NCBI GenBank assembly: GCA_035623985.1
Contig: DASPSJ010000042.1
Coordinates: 1 to 64,000 of the forward strand
Source: DAHUYF01 sp035623985
GTDB taxonomy: Bacteria > Pseudomonadota > Alphaproteobacteria > ATCC43930 > CGMCC-115725
DNA length: 64,000 nucleotides
Direction: 5' to 3'
Part shown: in pieces, positions 20,678 through 31,106 of the stretch
Layout: the number at the start of each line of letters is the position of its first letter
Position numbering within the stretch: the stretch's first letter is position 1
Translations under genes and position numbers: made by a program
Notes under the pieces: model-generated
The model's input: only the letters and a program-made list of their open reading frames with translations
What the model was told of the DNA's origin: nothing
Database searches by the model: none

Positions 20678-21823
20678 ATGGACTTTGACTTCAGCGAGGA
20701 GCAGCGGCTGCTCGACGAGACGGTGCGGCGGCTGGTCAAGGACGCCTACGACATCACCAAGCGCAAGAGCTACATCGCGGCGCCCGAAGGCTTCAGCCGC
20801 GCGCTCTGGGCGCGCTATGCCGAGCTTGGACTCCTGGGCCTGCCCTTTGCCGAGAGCGAGGGCGGCTTCGGCGGCTCGGCGGTGGAGACCATGATCGTCA
20901 TGGAAAGCTTCGGCCGCGGCCTCGTCGTCGAGCCCTATCTCGCCTCGATCGTGCTCGGCGGCGGCCTCGTCACGCTCGCCGGCAGCGCCGCGCAGAAGCA
21001 GGCGATCCTGCCGCAAGTCGCCTTGGGCAAGAAGCTGCTTGCCTTCGCCCATGGCGAGCGCCAGTCGCGCTATGCGCTCGCCGATGTCGAGACCACCGCC
21101 AAGCGCGCGGGCGGCGGCTGGGTGCTCAACGGCCAGAAGGGCGTGGTGCTCAACGGCGACAGCGCCGACACGCTGATCCTATCCGCGCGCAGCGCCGGGG
21201 CGAGCCGCGAGCACCAGGGCATCACGCTGTTTCTGGTCGACGCCAAGGCGAAGGGCGTCGGCCTCCGGGGATATCCCACCGTCGACGGGCTGCGCGCGGC
21301 GGAGGTGACGCTCGAGAACGTGCAGGTCGGCGGCGACGCCGTGCTCGGCGCGCCGGACGGCGCCTATCCCGTCATCGAGCATGTCGTCGACCGCGCGCTC
21401 GCCGCGCTCTGCGCCGAGGCGGTCGGCATCATGGAGACGCTCAACGCGACCACGCTCGACTACCTCAAGACGCGCAAGCAGTTCGGCGTGCCGATCGGCA
21501 CCTTCCAGGCGCTGCAGCACCGCATGGCGGACATGGTGGTGGAGCACGAGCAGTCGAAGTCGATGGCGATGCTGGCGGCGCTCTCCGCCGATCTTGCCGA
21601 TGCGGCGGAGCGGCGCCGCGTGATCTCGGCCGCCAAGGTGCAGATCGGCAAGTCCGGCCGCTTCGTCGGCCAGCAGTCGATCCAGCTCCATGGCGGGATC
21701 GGCATGACCGAGGAATATCTCGCCGGCCATTACTTCAAGCGGCTCACCATGATCGAGCAGAGCTTCGGCGACACCGACCACCACCTCGACCGCTTCGCCG
21801 AGGTGACGCTGCCGGCGGGGTGA
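20678..21823 (+). CDS. Acyl-CoA dehydrogenase, PimD-like small subunit
   Basis: A 381-residue acyl-CoA dehydrogenase with the opening MDFDFSEEQRLLDETVRRLV, a shortened mid-domain (AHGERQSRYALADVETTAKR in place of the usual TEPxAGSD), and the C-terminal LHGGIGMTEEYLAGHYFKRL with the candidate catalytic Glu. The loss of the normal mid-domain signature together with a normal partner upstream suggests a heteromeric enzyme in which each subunit supplies part of the site. The ribosome site GGGGGAGGACTGATC is good. PimD-like is the best named match. Confidence 0.85.
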   Translation: MDFDFSEEQRLLDETVRRLVKDAYDITKRKSYIAAPEGFSRALWARYAELGLLGLPFAESEGGFGGSAVETMIVMESFGRGLVVEPYLASIVLGGGLVTLAGSAAQKQAILPQVALGKKLLAFAHGERQSRYALADVETTAKRAGGGWVLNGQKGVVLNGDSADTLILSARSAGASREHQGITLFLVDAKAKGVGLRGYPTVDGLRAAEVTLENVQVGGDAVLGAPDGAYPVIEHVVDRALAALCAEAVGIMETLNATTLDYLKTRKQFGVPIGTFQALQHRMADMVVEHEQSKSMAMLAALSADLADAAERRRVISAAKVQIGKSGRFVGQQSIQLHGGIGMTEEYLAGHYFKRLTMIEQSFGDTDHHLDRFAEVTLPAG

Positions 21824-21864
21824 GGGGGCGGCGGAGTTTCGCCGCCGCGCCCCTCGATCGGCGC

Positions 21865-21906
21865 TTGAAAGTGTGCGACATTTTCTCTATATATGTCCTA
21901 CATATA
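21865..21906 (+). promoter_or_regulatory. Promoter and operator of the PIN toxin-antitoxin operon
   Basis: TTGAAA at 21865-21870 and TATATA at 21888-21893, 17-base spacer. A perfect 7-base inverted repeat, TATATGT at 21890-21896 and ACATATA at 21900-21906 with a 3-base spacer, covers the -10 box and the start point. A repressor bound here would block polymerase, as expected for an autoregulated toxin-antitoxin operon. The AT-rich run is conspicuous in this GC-rich sequence. Confidence 0.65.
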
Positions 21907-21917
21907 GGGAGGAGATC

Positions 21918-22292
21918 ATGGCACCCGCTCCGAAGCCACGGGGCCGGAAAGCGTTGTCACGCAAAGCGGAGGCCGGGCGGCGCGCCCGCAAGGGCTCCGA
22001 TATCGCGAAATTCCTCAAGCATTCTGCGGCGGAAGGACCGCAATTGCGGCGGTTGATCTTCGCTCTCCGGAAGCTCCTGGAATCCGGCGCGGCCACGGGC
22101 GTGAGTTCCCGCAAGCTGAGCGTTCGCATCGATCCCGGCGTCATGAATGCCGCCGCAAAGCAGCTCGGCCTCACCAATCCTTCCGACGTGGTGAACGCGT
22201 CGCTGGCCCTGGCGGCCGCTCCGGACAGGTTCAAGATATGGCTGCGCGAGACGACGGACACCCTCCCGGATGACTTCGAGCTCGCGGTCTGA
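21918..22292 (+). CDS. Putative antitoxin of the PIN-domain pair
   Basis: A 124-residue protein with a Lys/Arg-rich N-terminal third (PKPRGRKALSRKAEAGRRARKG) and a C-terminal region that reads like a ribbon-helix-helix or similar small DNA-binding fold (RKLSVRIDPGVMNAAAKQLGL, then SDVVNASLALAAA). It ends in acidic residues that could cover the toxin active site. Start at 21918 has GGGAGGAG just upstream; transcription is from the promoter at 21865. It overlaps the PIN gene by 23 bases. The antitoxin role comes from order, size and partner. Confidence 0.65.
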   Translation: MAPAPKPRGRKALSRKAEAGRRARKGSDIAKFLKHSAAEGPQLRRLIFALRKLLESGAATGVSSRKLSVRIDPGVMNAAAKQLGLTNPSDVVNASLALAAAPDRFKIWLRETTDTLPDDFELAV

Positions 22293-22911
22293 CGAAAGCG
22301 TCGCATCGATCGTCGCGCGACAAGACCCGGCCGCCTACACCCGTTCCATCGCGCGCCGCCCCGATTCCGAGCTTCCCTTCGACCCGGCAGTCCTACCGGC
22401 CGGCCTCCCGGTAATGCTCGACACGGGCTTCTATATCGACCGCCTCAAGGGAAAACTGACCGCGCAGATCCTGGATTTCGTCGAGAGCAGACAAATCCTG
22501 CACAGCGGCGTGGCGTGCAGCGAATTGGCCATCAGCATCGGCATCCTGACGCCGGAGGATCCGACCACGCCCGCATACGGCGATCCCATCATGAAGCTGC
22601 TTGCGGCAATCGATCGCGCAGAGACCGTCGCTCCCAGCGCCGCCGCCTGGTGCGAAGGCGGCATGATTGCCGGAATCGTCGCACGCACCCAGCATCTCAA
22701 CAGGAGTCGGACAGAGCTCGGCGCGGATCAGAGGTGTTGCCAGGAAGGCAAACGGCGAAAGCTGCTCAACGATGCGCTGATCTTTCTGAGCGCCGTTGAA
22801 TCGAATGCCGTGCTCGTCAGCGGCAACATAGGGGACATCGACCTTCTCTTGCGGTTCAAGCCCGCCGCCCGTGTCCTGCTTTACCGGCCGCAACAGCGCC
22901 AATTCACCTGA
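22270..22911 (+). CDS. PIN-domain-like toxin (VapC type)
   Basis: A 213-residue protein whose core from residue 48 onward fits a PIN nuclease: VMLDTGFYID (Asp51), CSELAIS (Glu85), LNDALIFLSAVE (Asp168) and SGNIGDIDLLL (Asp189/Asp191). These acids would hold the Mg2+ of an RNase such as VapC. It is longer than a typical VapC (about 130 residues), with roughly 45 extra residues at the N-terminus and a Cys-containing insertion near 156-157. The ribosome site is weak, so translation probably depends on the overlapping antitoxin gene. Confidence 0.7.
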   Translation: MTSSSRSDESVASIVARQDPAAYTRSIARRPDSELPFDPAVLPAGLPVMLDTGFYIDRLKGKLTAQILDFVESRQILHSGVACSELAISIGILTPEDPTTPAYGDPIMKLLAAIDRAETVAPSAAAWCEGGMIAGIVARTQHLNRSRTELGADQRCCQEGKRRKLLNDALIFLSAVESNAVLVSGNIGDIDLLLRFKPAARVLLYRPQQRQFT

Positions 22912-22959
22912 CCCGCTCCCTGCCGGCGGGCTGAGCGGTGGCAGCGACGAATCCCCTCG

Positions 22960-22983
22960 CCCTCTGCGCAAGCGCGGAGAGGG
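22960..22983. repeat. Short hairpin related to family A repeats
   Basis: CCCTCTGCGC-AA-GCGCGGAGAGGG, an imperfect hairpin matching the hairpin part of the element at 19204. It lies between the convergent PIN toxin and DUF1841-like genes and could help to end both transcripts. Confidence 0.4.
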
Positions 22984-23015
22984 AAATCGATCCGCCTCTG
23001 CAGGGATGCGCCGGC

Positions 23016-24098
23016 CTACGGCTCCTCGCCGCTCTCGGCCGCTTCCAACGTGCGACGCCAGCTCTCGGCGGTAAGGCGCTCGACGGCGGCGGAATAGTCG
23101 TCATTCGAAAACGGGATGGGAGCCTCTCCCTTCACCAGGTCAAAGACGCCTCCGGCGAGCACCGAGCCCACCGCATGGAGGGCTTCGTGGCGGTCGAGGC
23201 CCGCCGCCATCAAGCGCTCCATGGCACGTCGCACCGCCGGCGGATCATCCAGCGCGATCTGATTCTCGACGACGGTGTGCAGCGCGGCGTGCAGCCTGTC
23301 CTGCCCCGTGCGAATGCCCGCGCGCCGGTGATGGTATTCGACCCGGAGCATGCGCTCCTGCTCGTCCAGCTCAAGCCATTCGCTCGGCTCGGGCGCTGTG
23401 GCAGGATCATAGCCTTCGAACAGGCCCTCCTCCTCGTCGAGCGCCAGGTCCGCCTCGTCGTCGCCCTCCAGCTCGCCGCTCTCTGAGAAATCGAACCCAT
23501 CCTCGCCCAGCGAGCGGCGCAACTGCTCGAGCCGCCGTCTCACCCGCGCCGGTGTCTCGCTCGGCCCCGGGACGTAGAACGGCCTGCCGTCCCGGCCGAA
23601 TTCGAAGCGGCTGTCGCAGGCATCGGCCGAAACCTCGCCGAACAGCAGCTCCGCCGTTTTGTAGTCGGGTGGCGGCTCGAAACCGATCGATCGCCCATAG
23701 GCGACGGCATCGCGCAGCAGCTTTCGCGCATAGGCGGGCTCCACGGCCGCGAAAGGCGCCGCCTCGGCCTCCACCATCGCGATGAACTCCTCGAGCTCCG
23801 ACGCTTCAATCTGGCGGAAGACGACATCCGTCACGCCGAGACAGAAAGGATCGAGGAGAAAGCTTGCCATGGTCAGCCCGGCCGACGGCGTCCCGCGGAC
23901 CAGGACTACCGTCCCCATGCCGGACTCGAAGAGGCCCTCTTGCACGAGGCAGCGATAGATGGGAGCAAGCGTAAGCCGCCCGACGCGACTCGACAGGGAC
24001 GCTCCGGACTGGGACTGGGCCTGTGCGCGCCGCTCGGCGAGCAGTTTCTTCCGCCGCGCGGCCTTGGCTTCGCGTCGGCGCCCGATAGAGGATGACAT
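23016..24098 (-). CDS. DUF1841-like protein with acidic linker
   Basis: A 360-residue cytosolic protein. The C-terminal part (about 265-360) matches the DUF1841 pattern: LHAALHTVVENQIALDDPPAVRRAMERLMAAGLDRHEALHAVGSVLA. The N-terminus is strongly basic (SSIGRRREAKAARRKKLLAERR), residues 60-190 form an unrecognised domain with many aromatic residues (FLLDPFCLGVTDVVFRQIEA), and residues 205-240 are very acidic. The His-rich helix (LHAALH...DRHEALH) could bind metal. Function unknown; the basic end may bind nucleic acid. Confidence 0.65.
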   Translation of the reverse strand: MSSSIGRRREAKAARRKKLLAERRAQAQSQSGASLSSRVGRLTLAPIYRCLVQEGLFESGMGTVVLVRGTPSAGLTMASFLLDPFCLGVTDVVFRQIEASELEEFIAMVEAEAAPFAAVEPAYARKLLRDAVAYGRSIGFEPPPDYKTAELLFGEVSADACDSRFEFGRDGRPFYVPGPSETPARVRRRLEQLRRSLGEDGFDFSESGELEGDDEADLALDEEEGLFEGYDPATAPEPSEWLELDEQERMLRVEYHHRRAGIRTGQDRLHAALHTVVENQIALDDPPAVRRAMERLMAAGLDRHEALHAVGSVLAGGVFDLVKGEAPIPFSNDDYSAAVERLTAESWRRTLEAAESGEEP

Positions 24099-24240
24099 GG
24101 CTGGTCCTTCGCAAGTATCGAGGCGAGGCTATTCCAGCCGCGACGCTCCGTCCAGATCGCAGGCACCGCCTGCGGGCGGGCGCGCAAGTCCCTCTCCGCC
24201 CTCCTGCCTCTTCCCCCGCCTTGTGCTATGACCCGCCCCG

Positions 24241-26118
<1,878 letters not shown>

Positions 26119-26247
26119 AGCGGCGCGACGGCGCGTGCCGGAATAGCTCGTTTTTTGCCACAAACTCGCCACGGGATCGCGGCGCGGCGCTAGAAACCGC
26201 GCGGCGCGCGACTTGCCTCAATTTTTCCACGGGACAATCGCCGCCGT

Positions 26248-26263
26248 TTAAGCATCACTTAAC
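26248..26263 (+). promoter_or_regulatory. CtrA-type box (perfect TTAA-N7-TTAAC)
   Basis: TTAA at 26248-26251, seven bases, TTAAC at 26259-26263: a full match to the CtrA binding consensus, 68 bases upstream of the ATG at 26331. Such a sequence is unlikely by chance in DNA this rich in G+C. It suggests that the DUF2336 gene belongs to the CtrA regulon. Confidence 0.6.
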
Positions 26264-26330
26264 CGCCGTCGCGCAGTTTGGAGCGACGGCGCGCGCCGGG
26301 CGCGCCGGTGCAGCCTTCGGGTTTCGAGTC

Positions 26331-26969
26331 ATGGTGACGCTGACGCGCGAGATGATCGCTCAACTGCTCGAGGAGGCGTCCTGGACGGAGCGCGCGAAAT
26401 CGCTCGAGCGCATCGCCGCGCGCTTTGCCGCGGGCGGCCTCGCGGAGAGCGAATGGCGCGCCGCGGTCGACGCCTTCCGCATCGCGCTCTATGACGCCGA
26501 GCCGCTGGTGCGGCTCGTGCTGGCCGAGACGGTGAAAGTCGCGCCCGACCTGCCGCGCGACATCCTGCTGGCGCTGGCGCGCGACACGGCGACGGTGGCG
26601 ACGCCCGTTCTCGAGCACCAGCACCTGCTCGGCGAGGACGATCTGCTGCCGATCGCGCTGCGCCATTCGCCGGCGCATCGCTTCGCCATCGCCGGACGGC
26701 GGTCGATCTCCGCGCGCCTCGCCGCCGCGCTCTGCCGCCACGACGAGCGCGCGGTGATCCTGCGCCTCCTCGCCAATGACGGCGCGATCCTCAGCGAACA
26801 GAGCCTCCATGCATTGATCGACCGCTTCCCCGGCCAGCCAGAGCTGCTGGAGGCGATCGGCCGCCGCCGGCTGCTGCCGGTGAGCGTCGCCGGCCGGCTG
26901 CGCCACCCGCCGCTCCGCCGTGCCGAGGAGCCGCGCCGCATCCCCGACCGCACCGGCTCGCACGGCTAA
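26331..26969 (+). CDS. DUF2336 domain protein
   Basis: A 212-residue all-helical protein resembling the DUF2336 family of alphaproteobacteria: repeated helices of the type FRIALYDAEPLVRLVLAETVKVAPDLPRDILLALARD, which look HEAT-like. Family members I know of are often longer (about 350 residues), so this is a short form. It has no known activity. A perfect CtrA box sits upstream. The last four bases overlap the convergent DUF2141 gene. Confidence 0.65.
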   Translation: MVTLTREMIAQLLEEASWTERAKSLERIAARFAAGGLAESEWRAAVDAFRIALYDAEPLVRLVLAETVKVAPDLPRDILLALARDTATVATPVLEHQHLLGEDDLLPIALRHSPAHRFAIAGRRSISARLAAALCRHDERAVILRLLANDGAILSEQSLHALIDRFPGQPELLEAIGRRRLLPVSVAGRLRHPPLRRAEEPRRIPDRTGSHG

Positions 26970-27382
26970 TACATCATCCGCATGGCGATTGCCGCACCTT
27001 CGGGCGGCAGCGTGAAGCTCGCGGCCTCGAAGCTCGGCGCCGACAGGAACGGGCGCACATTGTTGGAAAAGGCGTAGCCTTCCTGGGGGACGCCGAGGAA
27101 GTTGGTGTCGAACTTGCCGTTGCCGTTCTCGTCGTGAAAGCCGTTCGCGGCGTAGGTTCCCGGCGGCAGCTCGAAGCGGAAGACGACGCTGCCCTCCCTC
27201 GCCGGCTGCGACTGGTCGTGGTCGCGCGCCGACCGGTCCGGCCATTCCGCGGCCGAGGCATAGACCGAGAGCCTCACGTCGCCGCGGGCGCTGCGGATGT
27301 TCTCGACGGTGACGACGAGCTCGGCCGCTCCGGCCGGCGCCGCGGCGGAGAGCAGCAGCGCAACGAGCGCGCCAATTCTCAT
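26966..27382 (-). CDS. Exported DUF2141 protein
   Basis: A 138-residue protein with signal peptide MRIGALVALLLSAAAPAGA and a mature DUF2141 domain: VVTVENIRSARGDVRLSVYASAAEW, FELPPGTYAANGFHDENGNGKFDTNFLGVPQEGYAFSNN. The DENGNGKFD segment looks like a calcium-type acidic loop. It is secreted or periplasmic; function unknown. The ATG overlaps the stop of the upstream aldolase (ATGA), so it is co-translated with that operon. Confidence 0.75.
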   Translation of the reverse strand: MRIGALVALLLSAAAPAGAAELVVTVENIRSARGDVRLSVYASAAEWPDRSARDHDQSQPAREGSVVFRFELPPGTYAANGFHDENGNGKFDTNFLGVPQEGYAFSNNVRPFLSAPSFEAASFTLPPEGAAIAMRMMY

Positions 27383-28152
27383 GCGGGCTTGAACCGCTTG
27401 ACCAGCTCCTCGGTCTGGCGCGCCAGCAGCGCCACGTCGGTGTGAACGGCGACGAAAAGAAAGCCGCCGGCGAGCACGCGGCGCGTTTCATCCTCGCGCA
27501 GGCTCAAGAAGCCCGGCGCCTTGCCGGCATCGGCGACCGCCTTGCCCGCGGCCAGGATCGCCGCCTGCACCTCGGGATGCTGCGTGTCGGCGAGATGGCC
27601 CATATCGGCGGCGAGGTCGGCGGGGCCGATGAAGATGCCGTCGACGCCGTCGAGCGCGGCGATCGCGGGAATCTCCGCCACCGCCTTCCGCGTCTCGCAT
27701 TGCACGAGGACGCAGATCTCCTCGGCGGCGCGCTTGGCATAATCGGGGACGCGGCCGTAGCGGTTGGCGCGCGTGGTGCCGGCGAAGCCGCGGATGCCGT
27801 GGGGCGGATAGCGCGTTGCGGCCACGGCGCGGCGCGCCTCCTCGGGCGACTGGACGAAGGGGAAAAGCAGGCTGCGCGCGCCGATGTCGAGGAGCCGCTT
27901 CACCATCACCGCGTCGTTCCACGGCACGCGCACCACCGGCTCGGCGCTGCCGCCCTCGGCGGCGCGCAAATGATGCGCGATGTCCGGCAGCTCGTTGGGC
28001 GCATGCTCCATGTCGAGCAGCAGCCAGTCGAAGCCGGCGCCCGCCGCCACCTCGGTCGCGGCCGGGCTCGCGAGGCTGAGCCAGAGGCCGATCTGCGGCT
28101 TGCGCTCGGCGAGCGCCCGCTTGAAGCGGTTCTGCGGCATGTCCTGGCGCAT
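27379..28152 (-). CDS. HpcH/HpaI-family 2-keto-3-deoxy acid aldolase
   Basis: A 257-residue class II (metal-dependent) aldolase of the HpcH/HpaI family: FDWLLLDMEHAPNELPDI near the start, GIRGFAGTTRANRYGR, the metal-binding Glu of VLVQCETRKAV and Asp of GIFIGPADLAADMG. It should cleave a 2-keto-3-deoxy acid to pyruvate and an aldehyde. The ATG at 28152 shares one base with the stop of the upstream sugar-acid dehydratase (TGATG), so dehydratase product to aldolase substrate is a natural reading. An ATG four codons on is also possible. Confidence 0.85.
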   Translation of the reverse strand: MRQDMPQNRFKRALAERKPQIGLWLSLASPAATEVAAGAGFDWLLLDMEHAPNELPDIAHHLRAAEGGSAEPVVRVPWNDAVMVKRLLDIGARSLLFPFVQSPEEARRAVAATRYPPHGIRGFAGTTRANRYGRVPDYAKRAAEEICVLVQCETRKAVAEIPAIAALDGVDGIFIGPADLAADMGHLADTQHPEVQAAILAAGKAVADAGKAPGFLSLREDETRRVLAGGFLFVAVHTDVALLARQTEELVKRFKPA

Positions 28153-29882
28153 CAGTGGATCTCGGGCTCGGGCACGGCGGCGTCGCCGGCGAGGAAATCG
28201 AAGTCGCAGCCGGTCTCGGCCTGGCCGATATGGCGGTCGTAGAGCTTGCCGTAGCTGCGCGCAAAGCGCGGCTCGGGCGCAACCCACTGGGCGCGGCGGC
28301 GGGCAAGCTCCTCCGCGCCGACCGCCAGGCTGAGCCTCCGGCCCGGCACGTCAAGCTCGATCACGTCGCCGCTCTGCGCCAGCGCCAAGGGGCCGCCGAT
28401 ATAGGATTCCGGCGAGACGTGCAGCACGCAGGCGCCGTAGCTGGTGCCGCTCATGCGCGCGTCGGAGATGCGCACCATGTCGCGCACGCCCTGCTGCAGC
28501 AGCTTCTTCGGGATCGGGAGCTGGCCCCATTCCGGCATGCCCGGCCCGCCTTGCGGCCCGCCGTTCTGCAGCACCAGCACCGACTCGGCCGTGACCTCGA
28601 GCGCGGGATCGTCGATCCGGCGGGAAAGGTCGTTGTAGTCGGCGAACACCACCGCGGGCCCCTGATGGCGCAGCAGGCGCTGATCCATCGCCGAGGGCTT
28701 GATCACGGCGCCGTTGGGGGCGAGGTTGCCCCTAAGCACGGCGAGCCCGCCTTCGGGCTGGAGCGCGCGGTTGGGCGAACGGATGACGTCGTCGTTCCAG
28801 ACCTCCCCGCGCGCGATGTTCTCGCCCAGCGTCTTGCCGGTGACCGTCATCGCGCCGGGCTCGAGCAGCGGGCCGAGTTGGCGCAGCAGCGCCGGCAGCG
28901 CGCCGGCATAGAAGAAATCCTCCATGAGATACTGGCCCGAAGGGCGGATGTTGGCGAGCACGGGCGTGCGGCGCGAGATCGCGTCGAACTGCTCGAGCTT
29001 CAGGCCGATGCCGGCGCGGCCGGCCATGGCGATGAGATGGATGACGGCGTTGGTCGAGCCGCCGAGCGCCATGAGCGCGGTGATCGCGTTGTCGAAGCTC
29101 GTCGGCGTCAGGATGTCGCGCGGCCGCAGATCCTCCCACACCAGCTCGACGATGCGCCGGCCGCTCGCCGCCGCCATGCGCTCATGCGCGCTGTCGACGG
29201 CGGGGATGGAGGAGGCGCCGGGCAGGCTCAGGCCCAGCGTCTCGGTGAGCGCCGCCATGGTGGAGGCGGTGCCCATGGTCATGCAGGTGCCGGCGGACCG
29301 CGCGATGCCGTCCTCGATGCCCTGCCAATCCTGCTCGTCGATGGTGCCGGCGCGCAGCTCCGCCCAGTATTTCCAGACGTCGCTGCCGGAGCCAAGCTGC
29401 TTTCCCTGCCAATGGCCGCGCAGCATCGGCCCCGCCGGCAGGAAGATCGCCGGCAGGTTCATGCTGAGGGCGCCCATGACGAGGGCCGGCACCGTCTTGT
29501 CGCAGCCGCCCATCAGCACCACGCCGTCGATCGGGTTGGCGCGCAGCAGCTCCTCGCTCTCCATCGCCAGCAGGTTGCGGTACATCATGGTCGAGGGCTT
29601 CATGAAGACCTCGCCCAGCGCCATGGCCGGCATCTCCAGCGGGAAGCCGCCCGCCTGGAGCACGCCGCGCTTCACCGCCTGGGCGCGCTCGCGGAAATGC
29701 TGGTGGCAGGGGTTGATGTCGCTCCAGGTGTTGAGGATGGCGATGACCGGCTTGCCGGCGTAGTCCTCGGCCGAAAAGCCCATCTGCTTGGTGCGCGAGC
29801 GGTGGCCGAAGGCGCGCATGCCGCCGGCGCCGTACCAGCGCGCGCTGCGCAGCTCGTCATAGGATTTGCGACGCGATGCCAC
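28152..29882 (-). CDS. IlvD/Edd-family sugar-acid dehydratase
   Basis: A 576-residue dehydratase of the IlvD/Edd family, in the subgroup that acts on aldonic acids such as L-arabinonate or D-xylonate. The Fe-S cysteines are in place (ILNTWSDINPCHQH, LMGGCDKTVPA, SAGTCMTMGTASTM), with the Mg2+-site acids around them and the closing ISDARMSGTSYGACVLHVSPE. It would convert a sugar acid to its 2-keto-3-deoxy form, and the overlapping aldolase would finish a Dahms-type route to pyruvate. Branched-chain dihydroxy-acid dehydratase is less likely given this context. Confidence 0.85.
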   Translation of the reverse strand: MASRRKSYDELRSARWYGAGGMRAFGHRSRTKQMGFSAEDYAGKPVIAILNTWSDINPCHQHFRERAQAVKRGVLQAGGFPLEMPAMALGEVFMKPSTMMYRNLLAMESEELLRANPIDGVVLMGGCDKTVPALVMGALSMNLPAIFLPAGPMLRGHWQGKQLGSGSDVWKYWAELRAGTIDEQDWQGIEDGIARSAGTCMTMGTASTMAALTETLGLSLPGASSIPAVDSAHERMAAASGRRIVELVWEDLRPRDILTPTSFDNAITALMALGGSTNAVIHLIAMAGRAGIGLKLEQFDAISRRTPVLANIRPSGQYLMEDFFYAGALPALLRQLGPLLEPGAMTVTGKTLGENIARGEVWNDDVIRSPNRALQPEGGLAVLRGNLAPNGAVIKPSAMDQRLLRHQGPAVVFADYNDLSRRIDDPALEVTAESVLVLQNGGPQGGPGMPEWGQLPIPKKLLQQGVRDMVRISDARMSGTSYGACVLHVSPESYIGGPLALAQSGDVIELDVPGRRLSLAVGAEELARRRAQWVAPEPRFARSYGKLYDRHIGQAETGCDFDFLAGDAAVPEPEIH

Positions 29883-29979
29883 CCTGTCCTCCCTTCCCGT
29901 TTGCGTCAGTCAAGCGGCACCCCGCGCGGGTGTCAAACAAACCGCGGCAAGCGCATTGCCGGCCGGGATCGAAAGGGCC

Positions 29980-30489
29980 ATGCTACGCCAATGGCCCTTC
30001 GCGTCGGAGAGCAGGACGTTGGAGACGGGGTTCGAGACGGATTTCTGGAAAGACGCCGAGACGCGCAAGATCTGGGACGACATCGTCCCGGGCGCGCCGC
30101 GCCGGACGCTGCCCTATACGCTCACGCTCGACGCCATCCACCGCTATTGCCGCGCGGTCGGCGACCTGCATCCGCTCTATTTCGACGAGGACTATGCACG
30201 CCGCAGCCGCTATGGCGGGCTGATCGCGCCGCCCTCGATCCACATCCTTTTGATGTTCGCCTGCACGCCCGCCGACGACTGGATGCGCAGCCCCGGCACG
30301 ATCAATGCCGGCCAGTCCTGGAGCTACAACGCGCCGGCGCGTCCCGGCGACACCGTGACGCTCCAGGCGCGCGCGCTCGACAAATTCATCAAGAAAGGGC
30401 GGCTCTTCGTCATCCACGACAACGTCTTCTTCAATCAGCGCGGCGAGGTTCTCTGCGCCGGCCGCGGCTGGACGATCCGCCCGGCGTGA
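29980..30489 (+). CDS. MaoC-like hot-dog protein (N-terminal half type)
   Basis: A 169-residue hot-dog-fold protein of the FAS1-type dehydratase N-terminal class: FWKDAETRKIWDDIVPG, LDAIHRYCRAVGDLHPLYFDEDYA (candidate His and Asp), GLIAPPSIHILLMF, and the second half with NYNAPARPGDTVTLQAR-like sequence. A second MaoC protein follows 10 bases later, so the two probably form a heterodimeric enoyl-CoA hydratase. The start is uncertain: ATG 29980, or TTG 30019 preceded by GGAGA. Confidence 0.7.
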   Translation: MLRQWPFASESRTLETGFETDFWKDAETRKIWDDIVPGAPRRTLPYTLTLDAIHRYCRAVGDLHPLYFDEDYARRSRYGGLIAPPSIHILLMFACTPADDWMRSPGTINAGQSWSYNAPARPGDTVTLQARALDKFIKKGRLFVIHDNVFFNQRGEVLCAGRGWTIRPA

Positions 30490-30499
30490 CAGGGGAGAC

Positions 30500-30946
30500 A
30501 TGACCGATCCGTTCGACCGGCTGGCGCCCGGCGACCCGATAAGCGGCGCGGAATTCGCGGTGTCGCGCGAGAGCATCCGCGCCTTCTGCGACGCCTCGCT
30601 CGACTACAACCCGCTGCATCTCGACGACGACTACATGCAGGGCAGCTTCGGCAAGACCCGGTTCGGCGGCGTCATCATGCACGGCATGACCAATTTCGGC
30701 CTGCTCTCGCGCATGCTGACGGACTGGGCCTATGCCGCCGGGGCGGTGCATCGCCGGCTGGAGACGCGCTGGCGCGCGCCGGTGCGGCCCGGCGACCGGA
30801 TCCGGCCGATGGGCCGCGTGACGGCGAAGCAGGCGACGGCGAAATCGCGCTGGGTCACGATCGACGTCGAGATCCGCAACCAGCGCGACGAGACCGTCGC
30901 CAGCGGCGAGGCCCTGGTCGAGTTTCCGGTGGCTGCAGCCGATTGA
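30500..30946 (+). CDS. MaoC-family dehydratase
   Basis: A 148-residue single hot-dog MaoC protein: SRESIRAFCDASLDYNPLHLDDDYM holds the hydratase Asp/His pair (LDYNPLH), and FGGVIMHGMTNFGLLSRML follows. It should hydrate a 2-enoyl-CoA, with the upstream hot-dog protein as partner. The ribosome site AGGGGAGAC is strong. Its transcript runs into the strong hairpin at 31056. Confidence 0.8.
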   Translation: MTDPFDRLAPGDPISGAEFAVSRESIRAFCDASLDYNPLHLDDDYMQGSFGKTRFGGVIMHGMTNFGLLSRMLTDWAYAAGAVHRRLETRWRAPVRPGDRIRPMGRVTAKQATAKSRWVTIDVEIRNQRDETVASGEALVEFPVAAAD

Positions 30947-31055
30947 TATACGACATGACAATTCCGCTAGAACCTATTGAAAATAAACTATTTCTCCAAA
31001 CGGCCCTGGACCAAAGCCAGGCCATCGAAGGGAAAGCGCGCCGGCACAAAGGAGA

Positions 31056-31079
31056 AGGGCCGGCGTCGCCGCCGGCCCT
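31056..31079. terminator. Bidirectional GC-rich hairpin between convergent genes
   Basis: AGGGCCGGCG-TCGC-CGCCGGCCCT, a perfect 10-base stem with a 4-base loop, lying between the MaoC gene (+) and the unknown gene ending at 31107 (-). On the minus strand it is followed by TCTCCTTT, a modest pyrimidine tract; on the plus strand by CCCCGTC. Confidence 0.6.
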
Positions 31080-31106
31080 CCCCGTCGCTCCTCGAAGGCA
31101 GAACTC

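Noticed and set aside
26120..26160. Hairpin-like sequence followed by TTTTTT after the ABC-F gene
   Set aside because: The stem is short and imperfect, and about 10 bases separate it from the T run, so it does not make a standard terminator.
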